From positions 187,517,127 through 187,581,126 of the forward strand of contig NC_135497.1 in NCBI RefSeq assembly GCF_052857255.1: DNA of 64,000 nt. Direction: 5' to 3'. The stretch comes from Amblyomma americanum (Eukaryota > Arthropoda > Arachnida > Ixodida > Ixodidae). A model generated the notes under the pieces. It had not been told where the DNA came from and did no database searches. It saw nothing but the letters and a program-made list of their open reading frames with translations. Position 1 is the stretch's first letter, and each line of letters opens with the position of its first letter. This document shows, piece by piece, positions 23,914 to 35,772 of the stretch. Made by a program: the position numbers and the translations under genes.

Positions 23914-24017
23914 AGGGTAAGGTTGTTGAATCCAATGCTGCGATGGGTGAAGGCTTTAGCCAGCAGACGGATGTGGGTGAATTCAATGCCAGTCAGCATC
24001 TCAAACTCATTCAGTTT
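23914..24017 (-). CDS. drosha: Drosha exon w7: start of RNase III domain b
   Basis: The exon is 104 nt, from tattattttgcag to CCCT/GTAAGT, a near-consensus donor. It begins KLNEFEMLTGIEFTHIRLLA and ends FNNLTL, with the last Leu codon split CT/G. It matches the KLxEFE..xGxxFxHxRLLAxAFT block that opens RIIIDb in Drosha. It is placed 595 bp before the exon that holds the domain b signature. Confidence 0.95.
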
Positions 24018-24486
24018 CTGCAAAATAATAACAGAATAATCCATTTCTCCCTACAGCAACACAAATTGTTGCAAGATATGTATGCACCAGCATAGTATGC
24101 TGGGTCTACACAATACAGCTTGGTTGTATCCCTTGGAGGGCACCATCTGCAGCATTAAACTATATTCTGCACAATAATTCAGTGCCTAAAGATTAAGCTC
24201 AGTACATGTGTCAGAACCAAGCACACAGCCACAAAGGCCATATTTTTTATTGTAATAGGACGTAAAAAAAAGGGTCGCCACCATCTGGAAGATGTTGAAG
24301 TAACGAGCATTAGCTGTTTGGTTTACTAGACGAAGAAAGCGAAGAAGAACGCGCCCGTTGTCCAGTTACACACCCTCAAGATACGTCCCAAACGGAACTT
24401 GCTTCGTTTCGGGGGTCAAGGTGGGCCTAGAATTCGGCTTGCGGCGCGATACGATAACGCTTCAATTAGCAACTGCATGTATACAA

Positions 24487-24976
24487 TGTTTTATGATCCA
24501 TAGCGCAGCAACAAAACAGGGGACAAGCACAAGCGCCTGACTGCCGATGGGGCAGATGTCTTAATGAGCGGTTAAGCGAGCACCATAGGGAAGTTAGGTA
24601 TGGCGGTTCCAGCAATTTGGCACGGCACTGTCGTGTTCATAAATGCAAGCCTGGTTTTAAAGAATGCAAGGTGATAGGCAGAAATGCTGATAGATTAACA
24701 AGGGAAATTATCGAGGCTGCCGCAATCGAAAGAGCTGGACCTGAAAGCTGCGTCAGCAGTCCGTCATTTTCGCTGACAAAGAAAGATATGGCATTTTTAG
24801 CCTCGGATGAAATGTATTGCATGTGATTTTTAAGCTTTGTTCACAAAGTATCTTGTCTAATCTGACTGGTATCATTCTTTACTTCTTGTATAAATTCTGT
24901 GTGCACCAAATAAAGCTGTAGTGGAAGTTAGCGCTTGTGCTTGTCCCCTGTTTTGTTGCTGCGCTATGGATCAGAA
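24487..24976 (+). mobile_element. Penelope-like retroelement remnant with perfect 42-bp inverted ends
   Basis: A 42-bp sequence at 24495-24536 (starting gatccatagcgcagcaac) is repeated as an exact inverted complement at 24931-24972. Between them a frame at 24617-24826 encodes NADRLTREIIEAAAIERAG and CVSSPSFSLTKKDMAFLASD, which resembles the end of the GIY-YIG endonuclease of Penelope-like elements (RxTREIxEAxxI...CVSxPSxxL...E). An aataaa follows at 24909. The reverse transcriptase is absent, so it is a 5'-truncated copy with terminal-repeat pieces in inverted order, as is usual for this class. Confidence 0.72.
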
Positions 24977-26424
24977 CGTATACCCACTAGCCCGAACCAT
25001 CACCTTGTTAAGGTATACAATGTTTACCTATTATTTAATTGTGGTTTTATTTCTATAGCACAACCCATAGGGTTTTATTTGCCTACCAAACTCTGTACAC
25101 AACTGTCCCCGGATAGGTGCCCCTTGTTGTCGGAGTATATATAGCGGAACGAATGTATGCACATATAGTGGTCCCGTAAGGGGACAGTTTTCCTCCCTAG
25201 AAGGATATTTTTTGGGAGTGCGGTGGAAAGGGATGGGAGGGCACAACCAATTTTAATGGCCGCCGTCTTGGATTTATTGTATTAGTGTCTATATTATTAT
25301 GCAATGCAGTTTGTGCAGTGGATTCCTTGTGCATTCCTGTACCTGCAGCAGTGAAATAAGTGGTTCTTTGTGTCATTTATTTATTATAGCCTAGTCCGCA
25401 GTTTAGTCACCAGTGTGTTTAATTTACTGTAGTTTCTTTGCATGTCTTCAACTCTACAAAGTAATATGTTGTGTTTTATGCCATTGAAGGGCGGCCACCT
25501 ACTCTGAAAAATGGATGCAATAATATTTTCTTCTAACCTACAGTTAAGATGCGAGTATGGTTTTCGGTTTCTACCTCTTGGCATTGCAATGTGCTATGTT
25601 CTGCTTCTTCTCATTCATCTGAAACTCGTACCGTGCAACAGGGCCTACTTTAATATACAGATTGGTATTGCAATTGTGTGTATCTCTTATCGGTGCAACA
25701 ACTTGTTTCGGCTGTCACTTTACGATTTTATAGCACGCAGTATAAAAGGCAACATCCGTCTACATTACAGCGCAGTTTTGTTTTCTGTCTGTCATGTATT
25801 TTGGCCGCGAACGATGTGTAGTCATAAATATCTGTAAATATGCATACAGACAGAGTCTGCTGTGATAAATAAATATATATAATTCTGTCCGTAATCTTAA
25901 TTATTTGTCTTTGCCCTAAAAAATCGTGCGGACCTGGTGGTCGACGAGCCTGTCTGTGGCATCAGTTCCTGTGAGGCGAGCGCAGCAATTGCTCGCGGCC
26001 CTCAGCCGGCGCGCAGTGACGTCGCGTGATGCGCAGGCCTGAAAGCTGTTCAGGGGGTAATGGTTCCACCATATTGCACCGGGACGTCATCATTGGCACG
26101 TGGCAGGTTGTTGCTTCTACAACGCTATTGTAAATGGCGCTAGAAGAGTCCATGTGCGATATGCTGTTTTTAGTTGCTGCCACAAATGGCGCTGTAATCT
26201 CAGGGTGGTAACAGACCCCACGAAATCTCGAAACGTGACGAGTAAGAGCTAACGCTCTTAAAAAAAAGATTAGAATACAAAAATGATCTTCTGCCTTGTG
26301 AAATGCCTTTCATTGCTTACATGTCACCTCAACCCCTTATACCCTGCTCATCTGAATTTTAATGGCATCACAAAACGATGTCACGGGCAATGTCAATCTG
26401 AGCTCATTTAAGCCTTGTAGAATA
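24977..26424. other. Intron stretch without recognisable genes
   Basis: There are AT-rich sequences with an open frame at 25511-25837 that I do not recognise, followed by aataaatatatata near 25867. A GC-richer segment at 25930-26230 contains two aaatggcgct phrases 55 bp apart and may be a MITE end. No claim beyond this is supported. Confidence 0.4.
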
Positions 26425-28486
26425 CAGTGAACTTAAGATGAACTTGAAGAGACCAGAATATTTGTCCCGGCTTATCCAAAGTTCATCTTAAAAAGAAGTG
26501 AGCATGCTACAAACGTGCGTTCGTACATGTGTCAACACCGAATAAAATAGCCTTTCAGAGAGACGATAACTGCAAACAGAGTGCATGGATGGAATGCACG
26601 AAGTAAACTAACTGTGAGCAAGAAACAAGGTCATGTTGCGTTACTAAAGCATTGGTCTAGTTATCTTTTTTTCTCACTTTACTCCACAGTGGCTGCTGTG
26701 CATACGTGCGTGTGTTGTGTGTATGTGCAACGCGCATTTCTGAATTTTGCTTTTAATCCTGTTCGAAGCACTTTGAAGGTGTCCAGTAGGGCAGCCGTGC
26801 ATCTCCATCTTATTGTGCTCCTTCTACTGCATTGCAGTTACGAATTCCACAAGCAGGCACAACATGCGCCTTTCCATATACCGCAGATAAAGCATGGTAC
26901 TGATATCTGGCCATTTCTGTGCCACAATAATGCGTACTGCGATGCTGCGTCACTTGGAAATGCAATCCCAGAGCTCTTTACCTCCAAATCAACAAGCAGA
27001 TGCACTTTGTGCACAACGTGCCTTTTAGTCGGTGGGAGGCAACACACGACACGTGGACACCAGCGATGCCTAAATCTAACCATGTCAGAGCTCTGCGTCA
27101 GTGCAGACAAAATGGTACCCTGCCTTTTCTACATCGGCAAGGAAGCTTCCCCACAGTTTTGCGCAGAGGTGCGCAGAAGCCAAGCCATCTTGTGGGGCCA
27201 CACTTTATTGCGTAGGAGCATTTTATATATATATTTTTTGTATCCTTGACAGTGCCGCACAGACGGCCCCATCAGTGCCGTTGCGCGGCGTCGCCGTGGT
27301 TTGCGACTGCTACAAGAGTGAGATAAAAAAAAATTATTTATTGCGAGTGAAGGTAAGGAGGGAGGTTGCCAGAGGGTGGAGCCCTTAGTCCAAGGCCTCA
27401 TTTGCCAGAGCTATCTGAGGGGCCCATCGCTACGAAAGTTCATCTTAACCGAAAGAGACTCAAACAAAACAGTTCATCTTATAAAGATTTTTTTTTTTAC
27501 ATTCAGTCCTATAGGAAACCAACCAAATGTTCTCACACTGTTCATCTTATCTGAGAATTCATGTTAACCGAGTTTGTCTTAAAGGGACTATGCAATAAAT
27601 TAATTGAGATTACGTAAAGCAGACAAGAGATAGGCATTCGATCACTCGTCACCCCAGTGCAAGAATTTTTGAGCTAGCATCAATAACAGCGAAGATATAG
27701 ACGCTTAAAAATTGCACTCCTCCTCCGCCCCCCTCAACTCGTATACGAGGAGCACCAGAAAAAAGTAAAGAAAACAGCTCTGGGACTGGGCCGCGCCCAT
27801 GAATACGTCATCAGATGACGTTCGCTTTGTAACTTCCGGTTGTCGCTCCTAGCCCCCCAGCATCAGCGTCGGCGGCGTGGCGGCATCTCTCTGGTCTCTT
27901 CTCCTTCCTGGATTTCGGCGCGCGCCGGGTTTCTTTGCTTGTAATCTGTGGTAATTAGCAGTAATAAACCCGGACTTCGAGGTGCAACTGCTCGCTTTTA
28001 CGGCCGCGATGGGCATCGAGCTCTATGCATGCGCACGAAGAGCCGTGCGAGTGGCTCCGGAGCTCCTGACAGAAGGAGGCGGCAGGGGAAAATTGAAACC
28101 ATATGCGCGAAGGCAATGCCCTGGCTCGCTTGCCCGAGAGGGTCGCGCGGCGGCACGAGCAGACCGTTTTCACGGCTACCGGAAGTGTGCCTGTGACGTC
28201 GTGGCTGCCGTGGCTCCAGCGAATGAGAGCGTGTGGTGGCCTGGCGACGTCATGGTACAGTGACGTCTTTGTTCCACGATTTTAGTTCCAAAATCGGTCA
28301 CTACGAGTACACCAATCGGCCCGCGAATTTTGAAAAAACGGTTTTCAATAGTTCATAATAAATTGCCGGCTCATTTCCGAAGACTCATACTTTGTGTGAA
28401 TGCTTCTTAGCATCATTTCTAAGCATTGAAAACATTTACAAGTGACTTTTTATTCGTTGCATAGTCCCTTTAATGGGAGTCTACTG
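26425..28486. mobile_element. Tigger-type DNA element interrupted by a TTAA element
   Basis: The left end is ta/cagtgaacttaagatgaac at 26423. The right end is ttaatgggagtctactg/ta at 28486, whose reverse complement begins cagtagactcccattaa and continues, across the nested element, gacaaactcggttaacatga. Repeated ttcatctta phrases (27436, 27473, 27539) on the right mirror aagatgaacttg on the left, as pogo/Tigger ends do. It carries no recognisable transposase; the 222-codon open frame at 26581-27249 matches nothing I know. Confidence 0.6.
27583..28469 (+). mobile_element. TTAA-flanked TIR element, copy 1 (nested)
   Basis: It is flanked by ttaa on both sides (27579-27582 and 28470-28473) and has inverted ends agggactatgcaat/...gcatagtccct. 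A second copy of about the same length lies at 56714-57618 in the opposite orientation, with the same flanking ttaa. The TTAA target is typical of piggyBac-type transposases, so I infer a non-autonomous member. It sits inside the Tigger-type element, splitting the latter's ttaa. Confidence 0.85.
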
Positions 28487-30699
28487 TACTGTAAATGTAG
28501 CTGGAAATTGTTGCACCACTGGCAAAGATGCATCGTACCAGTGTCATTTGTGGGCATGGGACCATGTGGTACCTTTCAGGGCACAGTACCATGCTTGCCC
28601 CAAGGTTGTAAAGGGTGAGATGACTGCCTTTCTTACTCTTGGGTGCTGCAGAAAAACCAAATCGTGCTGGTCACATGACACCGGCTGCAGCACCTGTATT
28701 ACCGTTTTGTTTTCGGCATTGCTCTGTGATGGTGCTTGGCTTAGGTTACAATACCTTGTCTTGTGTAGCCTCATTTTGTGTACTATGTGAATAAGTTGTT
28801 TTCTCATCATAATCTCGCATCTGCATCCACTAGCCAAACTACACACTGTTGTTGAGTCACTCTGGGCAGGCACTCCGAAAATTCTACACATTCTGCACAC
28901 TAAGTTTTTGTAGCCACTTAGAAGATCGTTTCACTTTACTGTGGCCTGAGCTTAAAGAAACAAAGGTGGTCAAAAACTGTTCTCACTGATAAAAAAAAAA
29001 AAGAAAAACAGCACAGCTTTGCTTTCTGCTCTACACCAGCCTCCCCCCCCACAACTCTTTTTTTACAGTATTTTTCTGCACTTTGTTTGTTCCCAATCAA
29101 AAAGTTTGTGAACCCATCTTCTGCTGCTTATTTAGCTTCACAGCAGCATTCATTAACATTGGCTGTGTTTTTGTGCACTCAACCATAAGCGAACACTTTT
29201 CTTTTTTGCAATCCACCTGTGCAAACTGTGAGCAGTGTGCAAGCCAAATGATGAGAATGACTGTGCAATATATGAAAAAAAAATGTGCAGCAGTCAATGA
29301 AACACTTTGCTTGAAAGGTGACAGTAGAATTTAGCATTCAGCAAGACATGCTGAAGGAGAAACTAACGCTCCAAGTTGCCTCGCGACATTCCCAGTTTAC
29401 AAAGCTGGATTTGCTAGATGGACAGCTTTACCTCCAATTCTCTTACCTCCTTCATTGCTCATCAATGTTAAGTGGCCAATGAATTTTTTCCCATTATTCT
29501 CAGTCGTGTATTAACAATGTCAACACATTCAGTTTCAATGGGTAATCCACTGAGATCCTTTGAAGAAGCAATAAAGTACTGAGAATTTTAAGACAAATGA
29601 ATTAAGCTGGAAACTAGCAGTGTGTGAATATTCTAAATTTTGAACAGTTTGCGAGTAGCGCTCAGTATTCAATTTGTACCAAACTTTCAGCATTAGAACT
29701 ACTGAAACATCTTAAATGTTCACAAAATTTAGAATTTCTTGTTCATCTAAACTCCAGAGAAACAGTGCGACGTTTTTAAATGGCAGTGTCTTGCATTTGT
29801 GACACTAGTTGATTCGCTTTTCTCCATGGGATCGACTGCCAGCAAAGGTCTAGCCTACTGAGATCTGCCGCGGAGTGGCTGTCTGCTTGCAGGTTGGAAA
29901 ACGAAGTGCAGCACCAGGTGGCACATCATTACGTACAGCTATGATTTAGTCAACAACTGGCTGTAAACCTGAATGGCTGTGATCATCTCGTCTTGACCAC
30001 TGCGATAAGAGACGCGGTGCATACGGAAGTGACCCGACTTTCGGAGGATAGCAGATAGGGTGAAGATGCGACGTGTGGCAGCTGTGGTTGTTTTGCGGCG
30101 ACTGCTTTGATCATTCTCAATTTTCGTCAGTCAGAATTCATAACCTGTGTATCTTAGACCACAGAGAGCAAAAAGAAAATGTATGACAGAAATATCTAAC
30201 TCAAAGCCACACGTGCTGAAGCATCTAACGACACGGTTTCATGTTCACACCTTCAGTTCGCAACCGCGCCTGGGCCCATCACGGGGCTTGCAGTACAGCA
30301 AAACAGACACGTGAAGGCTATGCAGAGCACGTGTCATTGTGAATGCTGCGTTTGGCCTGGCATTCCACACCTGACGTTTTGTCTTCATGTGTCACGAGAG
30401 ACCGTGGAAGGGATGGTCCCGCTTGTGATTGCTGCTCTTGTATCAGTTCAGCTTGGTCTGATAGCGTTACGCCAGCAGCAGTGCTTTGACTTTGAGCCTT
30501 GCTGCTCTGATAATTGGCTGGTGAAGTCACAACTCCAGTAAGGAGCGTTCAGTAAGCTTTGTCATGTGAGCATTGTTAAACTACGATATTAAGCCTTTTC
30601 TCACTGAATGCAATGGTTTTCCAAAGCCCCTCCCCCCCTACATTCCAACAAAGGCGCATCAGTGCGAACAACACCCTCCTAGCACACTAATTTTGGGTG
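28487..30699. other. Intron stretch; traces of AT-rich MITE
   Basis: At 29615-29765 the phrase gtgtgaatattctaaatttt and gaacagtt...gtattcaattt resembles AT-rich MITE ends also seen at 34573-35250 and 36580-36650. Apart from poly(A) runs near 28990, nothing else is supported. Confidence 0.35.
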
Positions 30700-31461
30700 C
30701 CTACCGCAGGACAAGGACGGGTGCCCGCTGACCTAGCTGCTCGTCGGATGACCTCGGCCCCTCTCCTGTACGAGCTGTCTTGCAGTCGTCACCATAACGC
30801 TCATGGACACTTCGTCGATGGCATCCACGGATGAGTTCAACCGTAGGCCAACATTTAAGGAGGGAGGGATGTGGAGAACCTGTTCCCACCTCTGTTTCAA
30901 CGCGGCCCATCTTCACCATTGTGCGCCAGGACAGCAATGGCTGGGCGAGGAGGGAAGTCTCCCTCAGGAGGGAACCGGAAGCAGCGACGGGAGCGCCACC
31001 TCGAAGGCTACGCGAAATTCCGTGGAGCCGGCGAGGGTCCCTTCGGGATTCGGCCAGTGTCGTGAGCAGTTGGAGCCGCACGCTCTGGTCGCCTTACGCG
31101 GCAGGCGCACAGAGATCAGTCGTGCCTTGTCACTGGACCTCGGGTTCCAGGCAGCAAAGTGAGCGCAGCAAACGCGCGCTTTCGGTACCTTTCCCAGCAA
31201 ATGCTCGGGGATGGCTTTGCCCCAAGATTGCGGCGTGCACGGGAAAACCTGACCGCCATTGTCGGCGCATGCAAATGTTCGCCGCCGATACCTCTGAAGT
31301 CGCGCCCCTGCCCCCGCCGGTAAGTCAGAAGCCCTTCTTACGTAGCCTTCTAGTTCCGAGGAATGTCTCGATGTTCTTTAGCTAGCTGGCCCACTCTGTG
31401 TATTATTTACAAGTGTAATAAATAGCATATGAGTGTTTACGTTTTGTCGTTCCCTCGAGCA
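30700..31461 (+). mobile_element. LTR retrotransposon 3' end with LTR
   Basis: A polypurine tract aaggagggaggga at 30857-30869 is followed immediately by tgtggagaacc, a typical LTR start. The sequence then runs GC-rich to a polyadenylation signal (gtgtaataaatagc near 31415) and gttccctcgagca as the likely LTR end. The 30700-30856 part would be the 3' end of the internal region. Neither pol nor a second LTR is present nearby, so it is a truncated copy. Boundaries are approximate. Confidence 0.55.
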
Positions 31462-31544
31462 TGAACCCCTCCGTGGTTAGTGAGCGGAAGCGCTGCATCT
31501 GCGGTGTGGGAGTGCGGTGCGGAAGGCTGTTCCCCATATTTCCA

Positions 31545-31630
31545 CAACATGGTGGGGTTAAAGACCCATTTTCAAGCATTTCATCCCATAAAAGTTGAGC
31601 ACCAGGCCATGGAAAAGAGAAACTGACTGG
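31545..31630 (-). mobile_element. Ruka-like SINE, tail fragment
   Basis: The segment gggttaaagacccattttca followed by agcatttcatcccataaaag, ttgagcaccaggccatgg matches the tail of the copies at 32636-32700 (gggtcgaagacccatttccc, caagcatttcaccctaaat, gctgagcaccagaccagg) and 21565-21610. The tRNA head is missing. Confidence 0.7.
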
Positions 31631-32384
31631 CAAATGGCAGCAAATGGAAGAACATGTGAGGACAGTTTTCAGTCACTTTTGTTTCTTTAAACACAACCCA
31701 AGGTAAAGTGAAACCTTGGTCATTGCTTAACCTTGGGCAGCCAGAACAGCTTTGGCATCTGCAGAATACGCAGTGTTGTCAGAATGCTTTCCCAGTGACA
31801 CTGCTATAAGTGCCCCTACGGAGCGCTGCCACAAATGAACTGATAATGCAAATGCTGCATTTGCAGTCACACTGTTGCATGGCTAGTACAACGAAGTGTT
31901 CCTGTGGCGCACAAAAGAGAGAGTCGCTCTGACCCTCTAGAGCTCTAAAACAAGCGTGCTCCAGCAACAGGAATGCCACCACACAGCATAGCAACGCACT
32001 TGTTCGGTACAAAGGCACAGTAGTCTATATTTTTGCCAAAGGCAGTACTTTTATTATACACAAGACTGTAAATTCTTCCTGTAATAATGGCTGCAGCTGT
32101 AACAAATGCTAGCTTATACGAACAACGGCAGTGCTGCCATCAAAATATAATCCTTCGATGCACAAACAGCAATCGGCAGCAATCGGCAGCAATCGGCAAC
32201 TGTCCTTTTATCATCGGTAAGTCTCACAAGCCACACTGCTTTAGCAATATGCATGACTTTTCTTTTAGTGTGATAACCCTTACATTGGGCATTCTCAGCA
32301 TTTAGCCATTGTGTGTGTGTTTGTCTACCTGTCTGTCTGAAGCCTCTTTGTGTCAGGCTGCCTACCTGCTGACCGGCTTGTGGG

Positions 32385-32560
32385 CAACCTGCCAGGTGTA
32401 TATTTATAACCTACCCACCATGCAAACTGCCCACCGTAGCAGGTGGCAGTTTCAATTAATGATTGGTCGCAAGAGGTTGCTCGGGTAGAGCAATTTGGGT
32501 CTCACAAGCTCCACCGATGGCAGCACCTGCCATTGCAGGGCATGATGATCTATGATGATC
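32385..32560 (-). repeat. Interspersed SINE-like repeat, copy 3 of 3
   Basis: It shares ggtggcagttt.aattaatg, attggtcgcaagaggttgct, cggg.aga.caa..tgggtc and tcacaag with copy 1, and gcacctgccat with copy 2. The A-box end is not preserved here. Confidence 0.5.
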
Positions 32561-32619
32561 ATGGATTTTTATGGCGCAAGGACATCTATGGCCAAAGAGT
32601 GCCATGATACAAGGTATTT

Positions 32620-32806
32620 TCGACTTCGGAAGGTAGGGTCGAAGACCCATTTCCCCAAGCATTTCACCCTAAATAAGCTGAGCACCAGACCAGGGGAAAG
32701 CTTGTACCCATTGTATCACTAGTGGGTACCCGGTGGCACTGAGGATCGAACCCCGCACCTCCCGTATGTGAGGCGGATGCTCAACCACTTGGCCACTGCT
32801 GCAGTC
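32620..32806 (-). mobile_element. Ruka-like tRNA-derived SINE, copy 3
   Basis: On the minus strand it reads ctgcagcagtggccaagtgg, ttgagcatccgcctcacata, cgggaggtgcggggttcgat, cctcagtgccaccgggtacc, then gtacaagctttcccctggtc and a tail. The A box tggccaagtgg and B box gggttcgatcct are intact. It is colinear with the copies near 21.5 kb. Confidence 0.85.
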
Positions 32807-32852
32807 TAGGCAAAAAGGGAGGAGTTCATGATTGCACTAGAAAGCTTGGAAT

Positions 32853-33011
32853 GTGCCACGATAGGATCTGCTTTGAAAAAGCATAAGCACATAAGGACGT
32901 TTTAAAGAAATAAATGCCACTTTTTAATCTCCGGCTGCACATGGAAAGTCTACTTACCTCAAATGCAATCCGCATAACAGCCATGTTCATTATAAGTGGG
33001 CTCGACTGTAC
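32853..33011. mobile_element. Tigger-type MITE fragment
   Basis: It is homologous to 11700-11892: ata.gatctgctttgaaaaa, gcataagcacata, aagaaataaatgccactttt, and the end ttcattataagtgggctcga followed by ctgta. It is the second copy of a short element whose ends are of pogo/Tigger type. Confidence 0.5.
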
Positions 33012-33785
33012 ACCAAACGCTGAATAATATGTTTTAAATTAGTTCCATTACTTGGCATGATATAGGAGCTTTGCATAACACAGCAAGAAAAACAACTGCC
33101 TTCATTTTATCCTCATTCCATCTATTCTTCGAAAACACCATTCCAATTCTGTACCATTCAAAATGAACAAATTAAGAGAAATTTCGACTACTTTCAAAAT
33201 TGCTACAGTACATCCTCTCTTGTGGGCTACCACGTAAAGAGGAAGTGAAGTGAGGCAGCGGTCTAAGACTTGCATTCTAGCCTATTAACTTCGATACTTG
33301 GCCTCAATTCCCTTTTCCTTCCATACAAAAGAAGAACCTGCAGGTTGCTGCAATTCAACAATCCTGCATGCATTTGAGCATGCATACATAGTCCAGCACT
33401 GTGCTGTACACAATTATGGAATAACCCACCTTAAGCAGTGGAACAGAGTCAATCCATTTTCTGTCACCTTCTGGCACTTGGTCCTAGAATCGCAACAGCA
33501 CAGAACACATCATAGATGTTATGCACCGCCAAAATATACTAAGTCATGCCACCATGCTTTTGAAGACTGATGACACCTTCAAAGAATGCAAGCTCTGCGT
33601 CGAACACTTTTTTCAATGGAAAGAACAAAAGAAATTAAAACGACAGAGTGCCATTCAGTCTTATCGGAATTAGGGCAAACATAGAAAGTGCCTTGATAGA
33701 AAAATTTACACCTTGCAGCAAGGCACACAAAGTTTATGGTAGCAACAACATAATGCTGGTCTTGCAGTTTAGTAGTGCAGAATAC

Positions 33786-33833
33786 CTGTGACAATCTCTG
33801 CAAAGGTTCTGATTCTGATCTCTTAATTAAAGG
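33786..33833 (-). CDS. drosha: Possible Drosha microexon w6 (linker between RNase III domains)
   Basis: Animal Drosha has a short segment between the HPLQ block and the KLxEFE block, about 16 residues in human. The neighbouring exons both have phase 0 here. This 48-nt block is open, exactly 16 codons, and is bounded by a pyrimidine-rich acceptor (ctttgctttcag) and a CACAG/GTATT donor. It encodes PLIKRSESEPLQRLSQ. It does not show the usual DR.LI..SPVLQ residues of that segment, so it may be chance or a tick-specific version. I scanned the same intron by eye for a better block and found none. Confidence 0.35.
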
Positions 33834-34572
33834 CTGAAAGCAAAGAACAAAGTCAGCGTACATTTCGTTACTGAGAGTACGGTTTCAACTAAAAACTTCT
33901 GGCTAATTTTTTGTAATTTTAGCCTGGTAATCTTTGGCAGTACTATAAGTTTTGGCTGACTTCCTATAAAGTGCATCAGACGAATTAATTATTTATACAG
34001 GTATGTTCACATATAATCTTGTACTTCAATTTAGGTGACTAGTTTGTTATATGCTCCTCAGAAGAACTATGTTTATTGCCAAATCATTTGCACATCACAT
34101 ACTCAAAGCAACCATTTATGCTCAGTGTACAACACATACAGTCGTGAGCACACAAGGGTATGGAAATGAGGGGCTCATTATGATATATATTTATGAAAGA
34201 AGTCAACAATCACTGAAATCAAGAAAAGCATAAGGCAATTTTTATTTTAATGGTGGTATTGATCAAAGTGGGAAATAAGTACTGTGATCATTTTTAGAAA
34301 GAAGATAATTTAACAGAAATATTTAACAGATAATAATTTACCAACGAAAAAATATCCCCTGCGCTTCTGTTGGTTTCAATGACTGCTGGCTTCTTTCATT
34401 AGCATGTACAGGCATCAGAAAAAACACACCGTATTGGTACAATCAGTGCAGCCTTAGGTGCAGATCTAAGATGTATAGCACTCATTCTCATTTCCTCTGA
34501 ACCTACCTGGAAGTCTGTGCCAATTATTTTCAATTTCAAAGACCACTGTATACAACATACATGCTTCATACA

Positions 34573-35250
34573 ATATACCTAAGGGTGTTGAAATTTTTGA
34601 ATAGCAAATAGAGTATTATCCAATTCAGTTTGCTGAAAAAGTGCATGTTAAAAATTATTCAAAATGCATCGAATATGTTCACAAGGTTTCGAATAGTCAT
34701 TTAATCACTGGCACGAATTTTGAGCTAAGTATACCGTAGTTTTATACGATAACTGTTTCAAAAATGGCTGTTATGCGATCCATTAGTATGGCAATGTCCA
34801 TATTGCTTATACATGGCCTTCAAGACTGAGTGAAGCAGCAAGGCTCAGGCAGGTTTAGCAAACCCTGCTTCGATTCTTCATCTCGAAGGGCACGACTTAT
34901 AGTTCATGCCCTTTCATCTACTGAGATTTGGCACTAGACAGTTCGTTATCGTCATCAGCAGCAAAAGGTAATTTTCTGGTACATTCGAAATGACGGTCAC
35001 AGAGTTAATATACTGACTTCATGTTGCTTACTCCCTGTGGAAGTGACTGTTGCATCTTTTGACAGCTATAGCTATAACTCCAATAAGGAACAGCATCGTA
35101 CCACACGGCCACCACCAGCGCTTTGCTATTTGCACGATTATTCGTTTAGTACGACTATTCACACAAGTAGTGAATATTTGTAACAATATTCTATCTATAT
35201 TCAATTCGGCTCTATCACCACTTGATTAGCATTCGATTAGGTTTTGAAAA
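34573..35250. mobile_element. AT-rich MITE-like repeat (tentative)
   Basis: The left part (gggtgttgaaatttttgaat, agcaaatagagtattatcca) and the right part (tagtgaatatttgtaacaat, attctatctatattcaattc, attcgattaggttttgaaaa) share inverted TATTCRA-type motifs that recur at 29615 and 36580. Ends and target duplication could not be fixed. Confidence 0.35.
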
Positions 35251-35772
35251 AGTACTACAGTAAAAACTCGTTACTTCAAACTACATGGGGACATCAACAC
35301 AGCTCGAATTAATTGGAACTAACAATAGTGAACAGTAAACACAATGCGCTGCAATCAGAAAGCAGCCTGATAGTGAAATTACAATTTTATTGTTTTTTAA
35401 GTTTGTGATCACCTTCTGCATTGTTTTTCTGGAAGGAAACGGCCAACACATGTTATAAAGCTTGAACATGGCAGATGGCCTCCTATTCGCCTTCAAAACT
35501 AGAGAAGAGGCAGGCAGTGTTCAGTACTTATTACATGCTACCCATATTGTCCCTCTTTTAAATGATGCACATACATTCACTAAAAAATGTGATAGCAGTT
35601 GCAAAAGACTAAATGACAGAAAACTTCACTTGCTAACTCAAGCTATTTGTGTAATGTGGAGCAGAAAGTGGCACCGCATCATACAGACACTCTGAGAGTG
35701 AACACATGAGCATCATGACCTTGATGTGGCACCCCTTGTACATACAACAAATACAACATATATGAATCTCAC

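Noticed and set aside
26581..27249. Open frame of 222 codons on the plus strand
   Set aside because: It lies within a Tigger-type element, shows no domain I recognise, is Cys/His-rich without spacing typical of zinc fingers, and has several overlapping open frames on both strands.
27950..28200. GC-rich open frames shared with 56920-57280
   Set aside because: Sharing is explained by the two copies of the TTAA element; frames differ in length and phase between copies, so no protein is conserved.
30831..31385. Open frame of 184 codons on the plus strand
   Set aside because: It starts before and runs through the LTR that begins at 30870; GC-rich LTR sequence lacks stops by composition and all three frames are open.
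34501..34560. Splice-bounded 39-nt block on the minus strand as an alternative Drosha linker exon
   Set aside because: It has CAG/GTAGGT and a tatacag acceptor, but its length gives 13 codons and its translation does not resemble the linker any better than the 48-nt block.
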